In this document: piece by piece, positions 1-7,478 of the stretch
How the letters are laid out: each line of letters opens with the position of its first letter
How positions within the stretch are numbered: position 1 is the stretch's first letter
Assembly (NCBI RefSeq): GCF_007655005.1
Contig: NZ_SZVW01000003.1
Location: forward strand, 426,472-490,471
Source: Streptomyces tibetensis
GTDB taxonomy: Bacteria; Actinomycetota; Actinomycetes; Streptomycetales; Streptomycetaceae
DNA: 64,000 bases
Reading direction: 5' to 3'
Notes under the pieces: generated by a model
Databases searched by the model: none
The model's input: the letters and a program-made list of their open reading frames with translations, nothing else
Told to the model about the DNA's origin: nothing
Translations under genes and position numbers: made by a program

Positions 1-1566
1 CTACGCCGCGGTGAGGTCCACAGCCCTGCCGACCCCTTCGCCACCGCGATGGTCGTGGAGCGCGGGCAGGTCGCCTGGGTGGGGTCCGAGGGGGCCGCCG
101 ACGCCTTCGCCGACGGGGTCGACGAGGTGGTCGACCTCGACGGGGCACTGGTCACCCCCGCGTTCACCGATGCGCATGTGCACACCACCGCGACGGGACT
201 CGCCCTCACCGGGCTCGATCTGTCCGGCGCCCCCTCCCTCGAGGCGGCCCTGGCTCTCGTACGGGACTTCGCCGCCGCCCGTCCGCACGACCGGGTGCTG
301 CTCGGGCACGGGTGGGACGCCGCCCGCTGGCCCGGGGGCCGGCCCCCGACGCGCGCCGAACTCGACGAGGCCACCGGGCACCGGCCCCTCTACCTCAGCC
401 GGATCGACGTCCACTCGGCGGTCGTCACCACGGCCCTGCTCGACCTGGTCCCCGATGCCACCCGGGTGGACGGACCGCTCACCGCCGACGCCCATCACGC
501 CGTGCGCGCCGCCGCGTTCGCCGCCGTCACGCCGCAGCAGCGCGGCGACGCCCAGCGCGCCGCGCTCGCGCACGCCGTCTCCCTCGGGATCGGCACGCTC
601 CACGAGTGCGCCGGGCCGGAGATCTCCTCCGAGGACGACTTCACCGGCCTGCTGCGCATCGCGGGCGAGGAGCCCGGACCGCGGGTCGTCGGCTACTGGG
701 CCGAGCAGGACGTCGCCAAGGCACGGGAGCTGGGCGCGGCCGGCGCCGCGGGGGACCTGTTCGTCGACGGCGCCCTCGGCTCGCACACGGCCTGTCTGCA
801 CCAGCCGTACGCCGACGCCGGGCACACCGGCATCGCCTACCTGGACGCCGACGCCGTCGCGGCGCACGTCGTGGCCTGCACCGAGGCGGGCCTGCAGGCC
901 GGTTTCCACGCCATCGGCGACTCGGCCGTGGACGCCGTGGTGGAAGGGGTGCGCGCCGCCGCCGAGAAGCTCGGGCTCGGCCGGGTCCGGGCCGCCCGGC
1001 ACCGCGTCGAGCACGCCGAGATGCTCACTCCGGAGAGTGTCGCCGCCTTCGCCGAGCTCGGCCTCACGGCATCCGTGCAGCCCGCGTTCGACGCCCTGTG
1101 GGGCGGCGAGGAGGGCATGTACGCGCAGCGCCTGGGCGTGGAGCGGGCCCGTGGCCTGAACCCCTTCGCGGCCCTGCTGCGCGCGGGTGTCCCGCTGGCC
1201 TTCGGCTCCGACAGCCCGGTGACGCCGCTCGACCCGTGGGGCACGGTCCGGGCCGCCGCCTTCCACCGCACGCCGGAGCACCGCGTCTCCGTGCGCGCCG
1301 CGTTCACGGCCCACACGCGCGGCGGCTGGCGGGCCGTGGGACGGGACGACGCGGGCGTTCTGGTCCCCGGCGCCCCCGCCGACTACGCCGTCTGGCGCAC
1401 CGGCGAACTCGTCGTCCAGGCCCCGGACGACCGCGTCGCCCGCTGGTCGACGGACCCCCGCTCCGGCACCCCGGGTCTTCCCGATCTCACTCCGGGCCGC
1501 GACCTGCCCGTCTGTCTGCGCACCGTGGTGGGCGGACGCACGGTCTTCGTACGGCCGGGCGAGTGA
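1..1566 (+). CDS. Amidohydrolase family 3 (YtcJ-like), 5' end cut by window
   Basis: A metal-dependent amidohydrolase of the YtcJ-like branch; the substrate cannot be told. The frame is open to base 1, and the codons before the first ATG at 49 already read as family sequence (LRRGEVHSPADPFATAM), so the true start lies upstream and the ATG at 49 is internal. Visible motifs are the metal-binding DAHVHTT near the N-terminus, HAIGDSAVDAV and HRVEHAEML in the middle, and FGSDSPVTPLDPW near the end, in the expected order for a TIM-barrel amidohydrolase. About 521 residues are present. It is followed by 534 bases without a gene before the mannosyltransferase, so it is probably transcribed separately. 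Confidence 0.9.
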   Translation, partial: LRRGEVHSPADPFATAMVVERGQVAWVGSEGAADAFADGVDEVVDLDGALVTPAFTDAHVHTTATGLALTGLDLSGAPSLEAALALVRDFAAARPHDRVLLGHGWDAARWPGGRPPTRAELDEATGHRPLYLSRIDVHSAVVTTALLDLVPDATRVDGPLTADAHHAVRAAAFAAVTPQQRGDAQRAALAHAVSLGIGTLHECAGPEISSEDDFTGLLRIAGEEPGPRVVGYWAEQDVAKARELGAAGAAGDLFVDGALGSHTACLHQPYADAGHTGIAYLDADAVAAHVVACTEAGLQAGFHAIGDSAVDAVVEGVRAAAEKLGLGRVRAARHRVEHAEMLTPESVAAFAELGLTASVQPAFDALWGGEEGMYAQRLGVERARGLNPFAALLRAGVPLAFGSDSPVTPLDPWGTVRAAAFHRTPEHRVSVRAAFTAHTRGGWRAVGRDDAGVLVPGAPADYAVWRTGELVVQAPDDRVARWSTDPRSGTPGLPDLTPGRDLPVCLRTVVGGRTVFVRPGE

Positions 1567-1675
1567 TCTACGGGGGTGGCGCGCATGAAGTCGTGTGCCG
1601 AGCCCCCGGCGCGCGACCTGCGTATCCTCGGCGCTGACCAGGGCTTTGCCGCGAGATGCGCAGGTCGAACGGCTG

Positions 1676-1706
1676 TTGACAGGCGGCCGCAGGAGGCCGG
1701 TAGGTT
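1676..1706 (+). promoter_or_regulatory. Candidate vegetative promoter in the 1567-2100 gap
   Basis: TTGACA at 1676-1681 and TAGGTT at 1701-1706 are separated by 19 bases and read toward the mannosyltransferase gene. The gap 1567-2100 (534 bases) holds no convincing gene. If this promoter is used, the transcript has a leader of about 390 bases before the GTG at 2101. That leader includes an imperfect hairpin with arms 1777-1783 and 1797-1803. Assignment is by consensus only, and the spacer is at the long end of the usual range. Confidence 0.45.
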
Positions 1707-2100
1707 CGGCCGAGTCCACCACCGGACGCCCGACCGGGGAACGTCCGAGCACTCGCCGCGGCGCCGCCGGGTCAGGGACGGTGTGCCGCACCGGGGCACC
1801 GTCACTGGGAGCCAGGCTCAGGCCGGTGCAGCGCCGAGGGAACGTTCCGGCCGGTCGGGGAGGTGTGACCCGGGTGGGGCCCGCGCGCTCAGTAGACAAC
1901 GGCTTCAGGTCGATCCGCAGCCGGCGGATCCCAGGTCGGCCCGAAGGGCGCCGGGCCCCCATCCGCCGCACACGCGCACCCGGAGGCGCGCTCTTACCCC
2001 CGTCTTCCGGATTGGACACCACGATTCGAACGTCCTGTCACGTCATCGCAGGCCGGGCCCACTATGGTGGACCTCTGCGTATGAACATGAAGGGGCAGCA

Positions 2101-2904
2101 GTGAACGACGGCGACGGAACCCTCCCGGCAGAAGCCGGGGTGAGGAAGTTCGGCCCGCTCGGCACGGCCTTGGTGATCATCCCGACCTACAACGAGGCGG
2201 AGAACATCAAGAGCATCGTCGGCCGGGTACGCGAGGCCGTCCCCGAGGCGCACGTACTCGTGGCCGACGACAACAGCCCGGACGGCACGGGCAAGCTGGC
2301 CGACGAGCTGACCGTCGAGGACGACCACGTCCACGTGCTGCACCGCAAGGGCAAGGAGGGCCTGGGCGCCGCCTACCTCGCGGGCTTCCGCTGGGGCCTG
2401 GAGCGCGACTACGGCGTGCTGATCGAGATGGACGCCGACGGCTCCCACCAGCCCGAGGAACTGCCCCGTCTGCTCACCGCCCTCAAGAGCGCCGACCTGG
2501 TGCTGGGCTCGCGCTGGGTGCCGGGCGGCCGGGTGGTGAACTGGCCGAAGTCCCGCGAGGTGATCTCCCGGGGCGGCAGCCTCTACTCCCGGCTGGCGCT
2601 CGACCTGCCGCTGCGCGACATCACCGGCGGTTACCGTGCCTTCCGCCGCGAGACCCTGGAGGGCCTCGGCCTCGACGAGGTCGCCTCCCAGGGGTACTGC
2701 TTCCAGGTCGACCTCGCCCGCCGCGCGGTCAAGGCCGGCTACCACGTGATCGAAGTGCCCATCACGTTCGTCGAGCGCGAACTCGGCGACTCCAAGATGA
2801 GCCGCGACATCCTCGTCGAGGCGCTGTGGCGCGTCACGGCGTGGGGCGTGGGGGAGCGGGTCGGCAAGGTCACGGGGCGCGGCGGCAAGCCCTCGAAGCC
2901 GTAG
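2101..2904 (+). CDS. ppm1: Polyprenol monophosphomannose synthase (GT2)
   Basis: Transfers mannose from GDP-mannose to polyprenol phosphate at the inner face of the membrane; the product feeds protein O-mannosylation and lipoglycan synthesis. The 267-residue protein is a single GT2 catalytic domain: VIIPTYNEAENI near residue 20, DDNSPDGTG for nucleotide binding, and the DxD-type DADGSHQPEELPRLL. There is no C-terminal membrane domain and no fused Lnt-type acyltransferase domain, unlike the two-domain mycobacterial Ppm1; the separate form is usual in Streptomyces. The GTG at 2101 is chosen because AAGGGG lies about 7 bases upstream and the family homology begins just after it. An open frame continues upstream to 1576 but has no family-like sequence. 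In S. coelicolor ppm1 sits next to fxsA and rbpA, as here. Confidence 0.88.
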   Translation: MNDGDGTLPAEAGVRKFGPLGTALVIIPTYNEAENIKSIVGRVREAVPEAHVLVADDNSPDGTGKLADELTVEDDHVHVLHRKGKEGLGAAYLAGFRWGLERDYGVLIEMDADGSHQPEELPRLLTALKSADLVLGSRWVPGGRVVNWPKSREVISRGGSLYSRLALDLPLRDITGGYRAFRRETLEGLGLDEVASQGYCFQVDLARRAVKAGYHVIEVPITFVERELGDSKMSRDILVEALWRVTAWGVGERVGKVTGRGGKPSKP

Positions 2905-3002
2905 CGGCAGCCCCCGGCAGACCACTTCGGGGGCGGTCGTTCACAGGAACAGCTGATGGTGGCCTTATCCCGTGCTGAGCCGGGGCCAGGCACACTGGAC
3001 GC

Positions 3003-3578
3003 ATGACGACTGGCGCTCAGACCCCGCTGTCCCCTGCCCGGCCCAAGCGCTCCCGGCTGCGTACGTTCCTGCCGCTGGGCGTCGCCGCATGGCTGGTGCT
3101 GGAGATCTGGCTGCTCACCCTCGTCGCGGGGGCGACCAGCGGGCTGGTGGTCTTCCTCCTTCTGCTGGCGGGTCTCGTCCTCGGCTCGGTCGTCATCAAG
3201 CGGGCCGGACGGCGGGCCTTCCGCAAGCTCTCCGAGGCGCTGCAACAGCAGCAGAGCGGTGTGATGTCCGAAGCGGGCCGGTCCAACAGCGAGGGCAACG
3301 GCCTGATGATGCTGGGCGGCCTGCTCCTGATGATCCCCGGTCTGGTCTCGGACGCGGTGGGCCTGCTCCTGCTGCTGCCGCCGGTCCAGAAGATCGTGAG
3401 CCGCTCGGCGGAGCGCACCTTCGAGCGCAAGCTCCGGGAGGCCGGCGCGGGCGGCCTGGGCGGTGCCTTCCAGCAGGCCCGTATGCACCGGCCCGACGGC
3501 AAGGTCGTCCAGGGCGAGGTCGTCAGGGACGAGCCGGGCGACGCCCCGCAGCAGCCGCGCCCGCCGCTGACGCACTGA
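3003..3578 (+). CDS. fxsA: FxsA family membrane protein
   Basis: A 191-residue inner-membrane protein of the FxsA family, named for suppression of phage exclusion in E. coli; its molecular role is unknown. The N-terminus is short and basic (PKRSRLRT). Two transmembrane segments follow at about residues 20-60, then a basic loop (IKRAGRRAFRKL), and a further hydrophobic stretch rich in Gly and Leu (GLMMLGGLLLMIPGLVSD) around residues 98-125. The C-terminal 60 residues are soluble, Pro/Gln rich and probably disordered. The region just upstream (CACACTGG, then ATG) looks like a -10 element very close to the start, so a leaderless mRNA is possible. It is convergent with rbpA and separated from it by a strong hairpin. 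Confidence 0.85.
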   Translation: MTTGAQTPLSPARPKRSRLRTFLPLGVAAWLVLEIWLLTLVAGATSGLVVFLLLLAGLVLGSVVIKRAGRRAFRKLSEALQQQQSGVMSEAGRSNSEGNGLMMLGGLLLMIPGLVSDAVGLLLLLPPVQKIVSRSAERTFERKLREAGAGGLGGAFQQARMHRPDGKVVQGEVVRDEPGDAPQQPRPPLTH

Positions 3579-3646
3579 GCGGTCCCCGGGAGCGCGCAGC
3601 CGAGGGGCCGTTCTCCGACCCGCGCCCCGGGGTAGCCGGACATGGA

Positions 3647-3691
3647 CAAGACCGCGGGCGCCGTACTTCACGTACGGCGCCCGCGGTCTTG
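3647..3691. terminator. Bidirectional terminator hairpin
   Basis: A perfect 20-bp inverted repeat, arms 3647-3666 and 3672-3691, with a 5-base TTCAC loop. It lies between the convergent fxsA and rbpA genes and can end transcription from both sides. There is no long U-tract, as is usual in Streptomyces. Confidence 0.9.
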
Positions 3692-3725
3692 TGCTGTGCT
3701 GTTGTTCGGGCCAGGCCTTGGGGGA

Positions 3726-4100
3726 CTAGGCCGACTTGCGGCTGTCACGGGGATGAACAGCGATGTTCATCGCGCCGGAACGCAGCACCGCCAGGCGCTC
3801 CTCGAGGACCTCTTCGAGTTCCTCACGGGTGCGCCGCTCCATCAGCATGTCCCAATGCGTACGCGCGGGCTTGCCCTTCTTCTCTTCAGGGACATCGCCG
3901 TCCACGAGGAGTGCCTGGGCCCCACAGACCTTGCACTCCCACTCCGGCGGGATCTCCGCCTCGACCGAGAAGGGCATCTCGAACCGGTGCCCCTTCTCGC
4001 ATGCGTACTCCACGGCCTGGCGCGGGGCCAGGTCGATGCCGCGGTCCGTCTCGTAGCTGGTCACCACGAGGCGCGTGCCGCGAAGAGCTCGCTCACTCAT
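3726..4100 (-). CDS. rbpA: RNA polymerase-binding protein RbpA
   Basis: Actinobacterial general transcription factor that binds the principal sigma factor and RNA polymerase and stabilises the open complex. In Streptomyces it also raises basal rifampicin tolerance. The 124-residue protein has an N-terminal tail, a core with zinc-site residues C34, H38, C56 and C59 (CEKGH and CKVC), a basic linker (KKGKPARTHW), and a C-terminal sigma-interacting helix-turn-helix (MLMERRTREELEEVLEERLAVLR). All are diagnostic. The ATG at 4100 is the only sensible start. A SigR-type promoter lies 62 bases upstream, matching the known SigR control of S. coelicolor rbpA. Confidence 0.96.
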   Translation of the reverse strand: MSERALRGTRLVVTSYETDRGIDLAPRQAVEYACEKGHRFEMPFSVEAEIPPEWECKVCGAQALLVDGDVPEEKKGKPARTHWDMLMERRTREELEEVLEERLAVLRSGAMNIAVHPRDSRKSA

Positions 4101-4161
4101 GAATCGTGCCTCCCGGGCTTGTCGCCCACAGGACAGGTGTCGCTGTCGTCGTCATCCGGTC

Positions 4162-4187
4162 AACGTCCGGTCGGCGGTAAAGATTCC
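4162..4187 (-). promoter_or_regulatory. SigR (thiol-stress) promoter of rbpA
   Basis: On the minus strand the sequence reads GGGAAT, 18 bases, then GTTG (core GGAAT at 4187-4183 and GTT at 4164-4162). This is an exact match to the consensus for the disulfide-stress sigma factor SigR. It lies 62 bases upstream of the rbpA start. S. coelicolor rbpA is an established SigR target, so the position and spacing make this a high-confidence call. Confidence 0.9.
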
Positions 4188-4264
4188 CGTTCCGGGTCCC
4201 GTTCCGGGTCATGCGTCGCCGTCGTAGCCGCCCTTGTTGTACCCACCAGCGCCCGGTTTGTCAC

Positions 4265-4278
4265 ATCTGATAACAGAT
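4265..4278. repeat. Short AT-rich inverted repeat
   Basis: ATCTG-ATAA-CAGAT, a perfect 5-bp palindrome in an unusually AT-rich patch (4260-4285) between rbpA and the upstream transporter gene. It could belong to a second rbpA promoter or be an operator; nothing decides between them. Confidence 0.35.
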
Positions 4279-4366
4279 ATAACCCAGCGTTTCGGCATCT
4301 TTGACGCGCAGTAACGGTACGCCTGGCAGGCCAAACGCGTACACTACAGCCCTTTCGCTCCGAGTG

Positions 4367-5713
4367 CTAAATCCTGTCAGGAACCGGATTCCCCGCTTCG
4401 GCGATCGCACGCCGCACCGGGACGCGGGAGAGCAGGGCGAACCCGAGGACGAAGAAGGCCACCAGCGAGATGATCGCGTCCCGGTAGCTCCCCGTCAGCT
4501 GGTAGGTCACGCCGAACAGCAGCGGCCCGAGCCAGCTCATGCCGCGGTCGCTCATCTCGTACGCCGAGAAGTATTCGGCCTCTTTGCCCGGCGGGATCAG
4601 ATGGGAGAACAGGGACCTGGACAGCGCCTGGCTGCCGCCGAGCACCAGGCCGATCCCGGCGGCCAGGGCGTAGAACCACACCGGCGCCCCGGCCGGCAGG
4701 AAGTACCCGGCCGCCAGCGTCACCGTCCAGGCGACCAGCGAGCCCAGGATCGTGCGCTTGGCCCCGTACACCCGGGCCAGCCGGCCCATGGCCAGCGCGC
4801 CCGCCACCGCCAGCACCTGCACCAGCAGGACGGCGCCGATGAGCGTGGACTGCCCGAGCCCCAGTTCCTCGGAGCCGTAGATCGAGGCCTGCGAGATCAC
4901 CGTCTGGATGCCGTCGTTGTAGACGAGGTACGCGAGCAGGAAGGCCAGCGTCAGCGGATGGCGTCGCATGCCGCGGACGGTCGCCGCCAGCTGCCGGAAG
5001 CCCGGGAGGGCCGCCTCCCGGCCGGCCGTCCCGCGATCGCGCAGCCGCCGCAGCGGGACGATGGCGAACGCACCCCACCACAGGCCGGCCGACGCCAGGC
5101 AGATGCGGACCGCCGTGCTCTCGGAGAGGCCGAAGCCCTCGTGCCCGCTGTAGAGGACCAGGTTCGCGACGAGGACCAGTGAGCCCGCCGCGTAGCCGAA
5201 GGCCCAGCCACGGGAGGACACCGCGTCCCGCTGCTCGGGCGGGGCGATCTGCGGCAGGTAGGAGTTGTAGAGCATCATCGCCACGGACTGCGCGGCGTTG
5301 GCGACGACCAGCAGGGCACCGCCCAGCAGGTAGCGGTCGCCGTCCAGGAAGAACATGGCCGCCGTGGCCGTGGCGCCGGTGTAGGCGGCGGCCGCGAGGA
5401 GGGGCTTCTTGCGGCCGGTGCGGTCGGCGGCGGCGCCGACCAGGGGCATCACCAGGACGGCCACGATCACCGACAGGGACACCGAGTACGCGAAGAAGGA
5501 CCCGGCCCGCACCGGGATGCCCAGGGGGTGGACGTAACCGTCGGCGTCGGCCGCCGACTCGGCGACCGAGGTCAGGTAGGGGCCGAGGAACACGGTGAGC
5601 ACGCTCGTCGAGTAGACGGAGCAGGCCCAGTCGTAGTAGTACCAGCCGCGCTGTTCGCGTCTCAGCTCCGCGGCCCCGTCGGCCGGTGGTGTCCGCACGG
5701 TGTCGTCGCTCAC
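4367..5713 (-). CDS. UMF1-type MFS transporter
   Basis: A 448-residue major-facilitator protein of the UMF1 (Atg22-like) group; the substrate is unknown. The group signature WYYYDWACSVYSTSVLTVF begins about 20 residues from the start, followed by about 12 hydrophobic segments. The cytoplasmic loop between TM2 and TM3 carries the MFS A-motif form GAAADRTGRKKP. The GTG at 5713 (VSDDTVRTPP) is preferred over an upstream ATG at 5941 because the extra 76 residues are Arg/Ser/Pro rich and unlike any transporter, and GAGGG precedes the GTG. The following 248 bases (5714-5961) hold no gene. Confidence 0.85.
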   Translation of the reverse strand: MSDDTVRTPPADGAAELRREQRGWYYYDWACSVYSTSVLTVFLGPYLTSVAESAADADGYVHPLGIPVRAGSFFAYSVSLSVIVAVLVMPLVGAAADRTGRKKPLLAAAAYTGATATAAMFFLDGDRYLLGGALLVVANAAQSVAMMLYNSYLPQIAPPEQRDAVSSRGWAFGYAAGSLVLVANLVLYSGHEGFGLSESTAVRICLASAGLWWGAFAIVPLRRLRDRGTAGREAALPGFRQLAATVRGMRRHPLTLAFLLAYLVYNDGIQTVISQASIYGSEELGLGQSTLIGAVLLVQVLAVAGALAMGRLARVYGAKRTILGSLVAWTVTLAAGYFLPAGAPVWFYALAAGIGLVLGGSQALSRSLFSHLIPPGKEAEYFSAYEMSDRGMSWLGPLLFGVTYQLTGSYRDAIISLVAFFVLGFALLSRVPVRRAIAEAGNPVPDRI

Positions 5714-5961
5714 CCGTGCCCTCGCTTCCCCTGAACGCGCGGAGGGAGGGGTCCGGGGCAGGGTGCTTCCGACGGATCTCCGTGGTGTCGCGACGCCCGG
5801 CACGCTCCCCCAAGCTCTCGACTCCGCTCGAGCAGGGGGCACCCCCCACTCGCCGCGCCGGACAAAGGCCTGGTGGCTCCGCCACGAGACGTTCCGCCCG
5901 GAACGCCGAGAGCACGCGCCGAACGCCGCTCCTTCCTCCACGGAGATCCGTCAGATGCCCC

Positions 5962-6729
5962 CTAGACCCAGACGCCGCGGTCCTCCATGACCTTGCGCAG
6001 TGTGTCGATGTGATCGGTCATGATGCCATCCACGCCCAGGTCGAGGAGCCGGTGCATCGTCTCGGCGTCGTTGACCGTCCACACGTGCACCTGGAGCCCG
6101 CGCGCGTGGGCGGTGTGCAGGAAGCGCCGGTCCACGACCTGGATGCCGGACTGGATCTCGGGGACCTGAGCGGCCACCGCCGAGCGGCGCACCGCCGCAG
6201 GCAGCCCCCAGGAGCGCAGCCGCAGGTTGAGCACGCCCCGTGTGCCGTACGACGTGGCCAGGCGCGGGCCGGCCAGCCGCTGGGCGCGCACCACCCGAGC
6301 GTCGGAGAACGAGCCCAGACACACCCGGTCCCAGGAGTTCGTCCGCCCGACCAGGTCGAGGAAGGGCAGCAGGGCGCCCTCCGCCTTGACGTCCACGTTC
6401 CAGCGCACGTCGGGGAAGGTCTCCAGGAGCTCCTCGAAGAGAGGGAGCGGCTCCTCGCCCGCCACACGGGCCTGCCGTACCTCGTGCCACGGCAGGTCGG
6501 CGATCCGGCCCCCGCCGTCCGTCACCCGGTCCAGCGTCGCGTCGTGGAAGGCGACGAGCTTGCCGTCCAGGGTGGTGTGGACGTCGGTCTCGATGTACCG
6601 GTAACCCGCCTCGACGGCGCGCCGGAACTGCCGCACGGTGTTCTCCAGGCCGTCCGCGGCCCCGCCCCGGTGGGCGAAGCCGATCGGGCCGGGATGGTCG
6701 AGGTAGGGATGGCGTATCCGCGGGGTCAC
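5962..6729 (-). CDS. Glycerophosphodiester phosphodiesterase
   Basis: Hydrolyses glycerophosphodiesters to sn-glycerol 3-phosphate and an alcohol. The 255-residue protein is a GDPD TIM barrel: GFAHRGGAADGLENT at residues 16-30 (catalytic His, substrate Arg, metal Glu), then ETDVHTTLDGKLVAFHD (metal Glu/Asp and second catalytic His), and later VDVKAE and VHVWTVND. There is no signal peptide, so it is probably cytoplasmic. The GTG start at 6729 overlaps the stop of the upstream yczE-like gene by four bases (GTGA), which implies translational coupling. A longer frame upstream runs through yczE and is not family sequence. Confidence 0.92.
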   Translation of the reverse strand: MTPRIRHPYLDHPGPIGFAHRGGAADGLENTVRQFRRAVEAGYRYIETDVHTTLDGKLVAFHDATLDRVTDGGGRIADLPWHEVRQARVAGEEPLPLFEELLETFPDVRWNVDVKAEGALLPFLDLVGRTNSWDRVCLGSFSDARVVRAQRLAGPRLATSYGTRGVLNLRLRSWGLPAAVRRSAVAAQVPEIQSGIQVVDRRFLHTAHARGLQVHVWTVNDAETMHRLLDLGVDGIMTDHIDTLRKVMEDRGVWV

Positions 6730-7379
6730 GAACGCAGTATCACTCCTCGGGGTTGACCGGTGGCAACGGCCGTGCCGCCGCCGGATGCCCGGCGGACGGC
6801 GAACACCCGCAGGAACATCTGGGCGAGCGGGCCGATCGCCAGGGCGTACAGCAGGGTGCCGATGCCGACGGTGCCGCCCAGCGCGTAGCCGGTCGCCACG
6901 ACCGCGAGCTCGATGCCGGTGCGGACCAGGCGGATCGAGACGCCCGTGAGCTGGTGCAGTCCGGTCATGAGGCCGTCGCGCGGGCCCGGCCCGAAGCGGG
7001 CCGCGATGTACAGGCCGGTCGCCGCGCCGTTCAGGACGATCCCCGCCACCATCAGCGCGATGCACGGAGCCGGACCGTGCGCGTCGGGCACCAGCGCCAG
7101 CGTCGCGTCCATCGCCATGCCGATGACCAGCACGTTGGAGATCGTGCCCAGGCCCGGCCGCTGCCGCAGGGGGATCCACGCGAGCAGCACCGCCGCGCCC
7201 ACCAGGGTCAGCACGACACCGATCGACAGACCGGTCCGTTCGGCGAGACCCTGGTGCAGCACGTTCCACGGCTCCAGCCCGAGCCCCGACCGGACGAGCA
7301 GCGCAGAACTCGCGCCGTACAGCGCGAGACCCGCGTAGAGCTGGACGAGCCGACGGGCGAGGCGCCCCTGCGTGGCCAT
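6726..7379 (-). CDS. yczE: YczE-like integral membrane protein
   Basis: A 217-residue membrane protein with about five to six transmembrane segments, of the YczE/YitT-related group. The conserved segment SGLGLEPWNVLHQGLAERTGLSIG sits near residue 30, and ARFGPGPRDGLMTGL lies in the middle. Its biochemical role is not established. The ATG at 7379 starts at MATQGRLARR. It is divergent from a MocR-type regulator, the arrangement that names the YczR-YczE pair. The intervening 99 bases carry a candidate operator. It overlaps the downstream phosphodiesterase by four bases. Confidence 0.82.
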   Translation of the reverse strand: MATQGRLARRLVQLYAGLALYGASSALLVRSGLGLEPWNVLHQGLAERTGLSIGVVLTLVGAAVLLAWIPLRQRPGLGTISNVLVIGMAMDATLALVPDAHGPAPCIALMVAGIVLNGAATGLYIAARFGPGPRDGLMTGLHQLTGVSIRLVRTGIELAVVATGYALGGTVGIGTLLYALAIGPLAQMFLRVFAVRRASGGGTAVATGQPRGVILRS

Positions 7380-7428
7380 GATGTGCCCCCAGTGGTGGTA
7401 GTGGACTGCTTCATGACACCCTGTGGCT

Positions 7429-7447
7429 TGGATGGAGAGGCCATCCA
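7429..7447. promoter_or_regulatory. Candidate YczR operator
   Basis: A perfect inverted repeat TGGATGG-N5-CCATCCA in the 99-base divergent region between yczE and the MocR regulator gene. The same region also has an 8-bp direct repeat GTGGACTG at 7401-7408 and 7465-7472. MocR regulators commonly bind repeats in the gap next to their target, so both are plausible binding elements; this is inference. Confidence 0.5.
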
Positions 7448-7478
7448 TGGCCAATCCGGGGAAGGTGGACTGATTTCG

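Noticed and set aside
5714..5941. N-terminal extension of the UMF1 transporter to an ATG at 5941
   Set aside because: The extra 76 residues are Arg/Ser/Pro rich without transporter features, and the GTG at 5713 has a ribosome-binding site.
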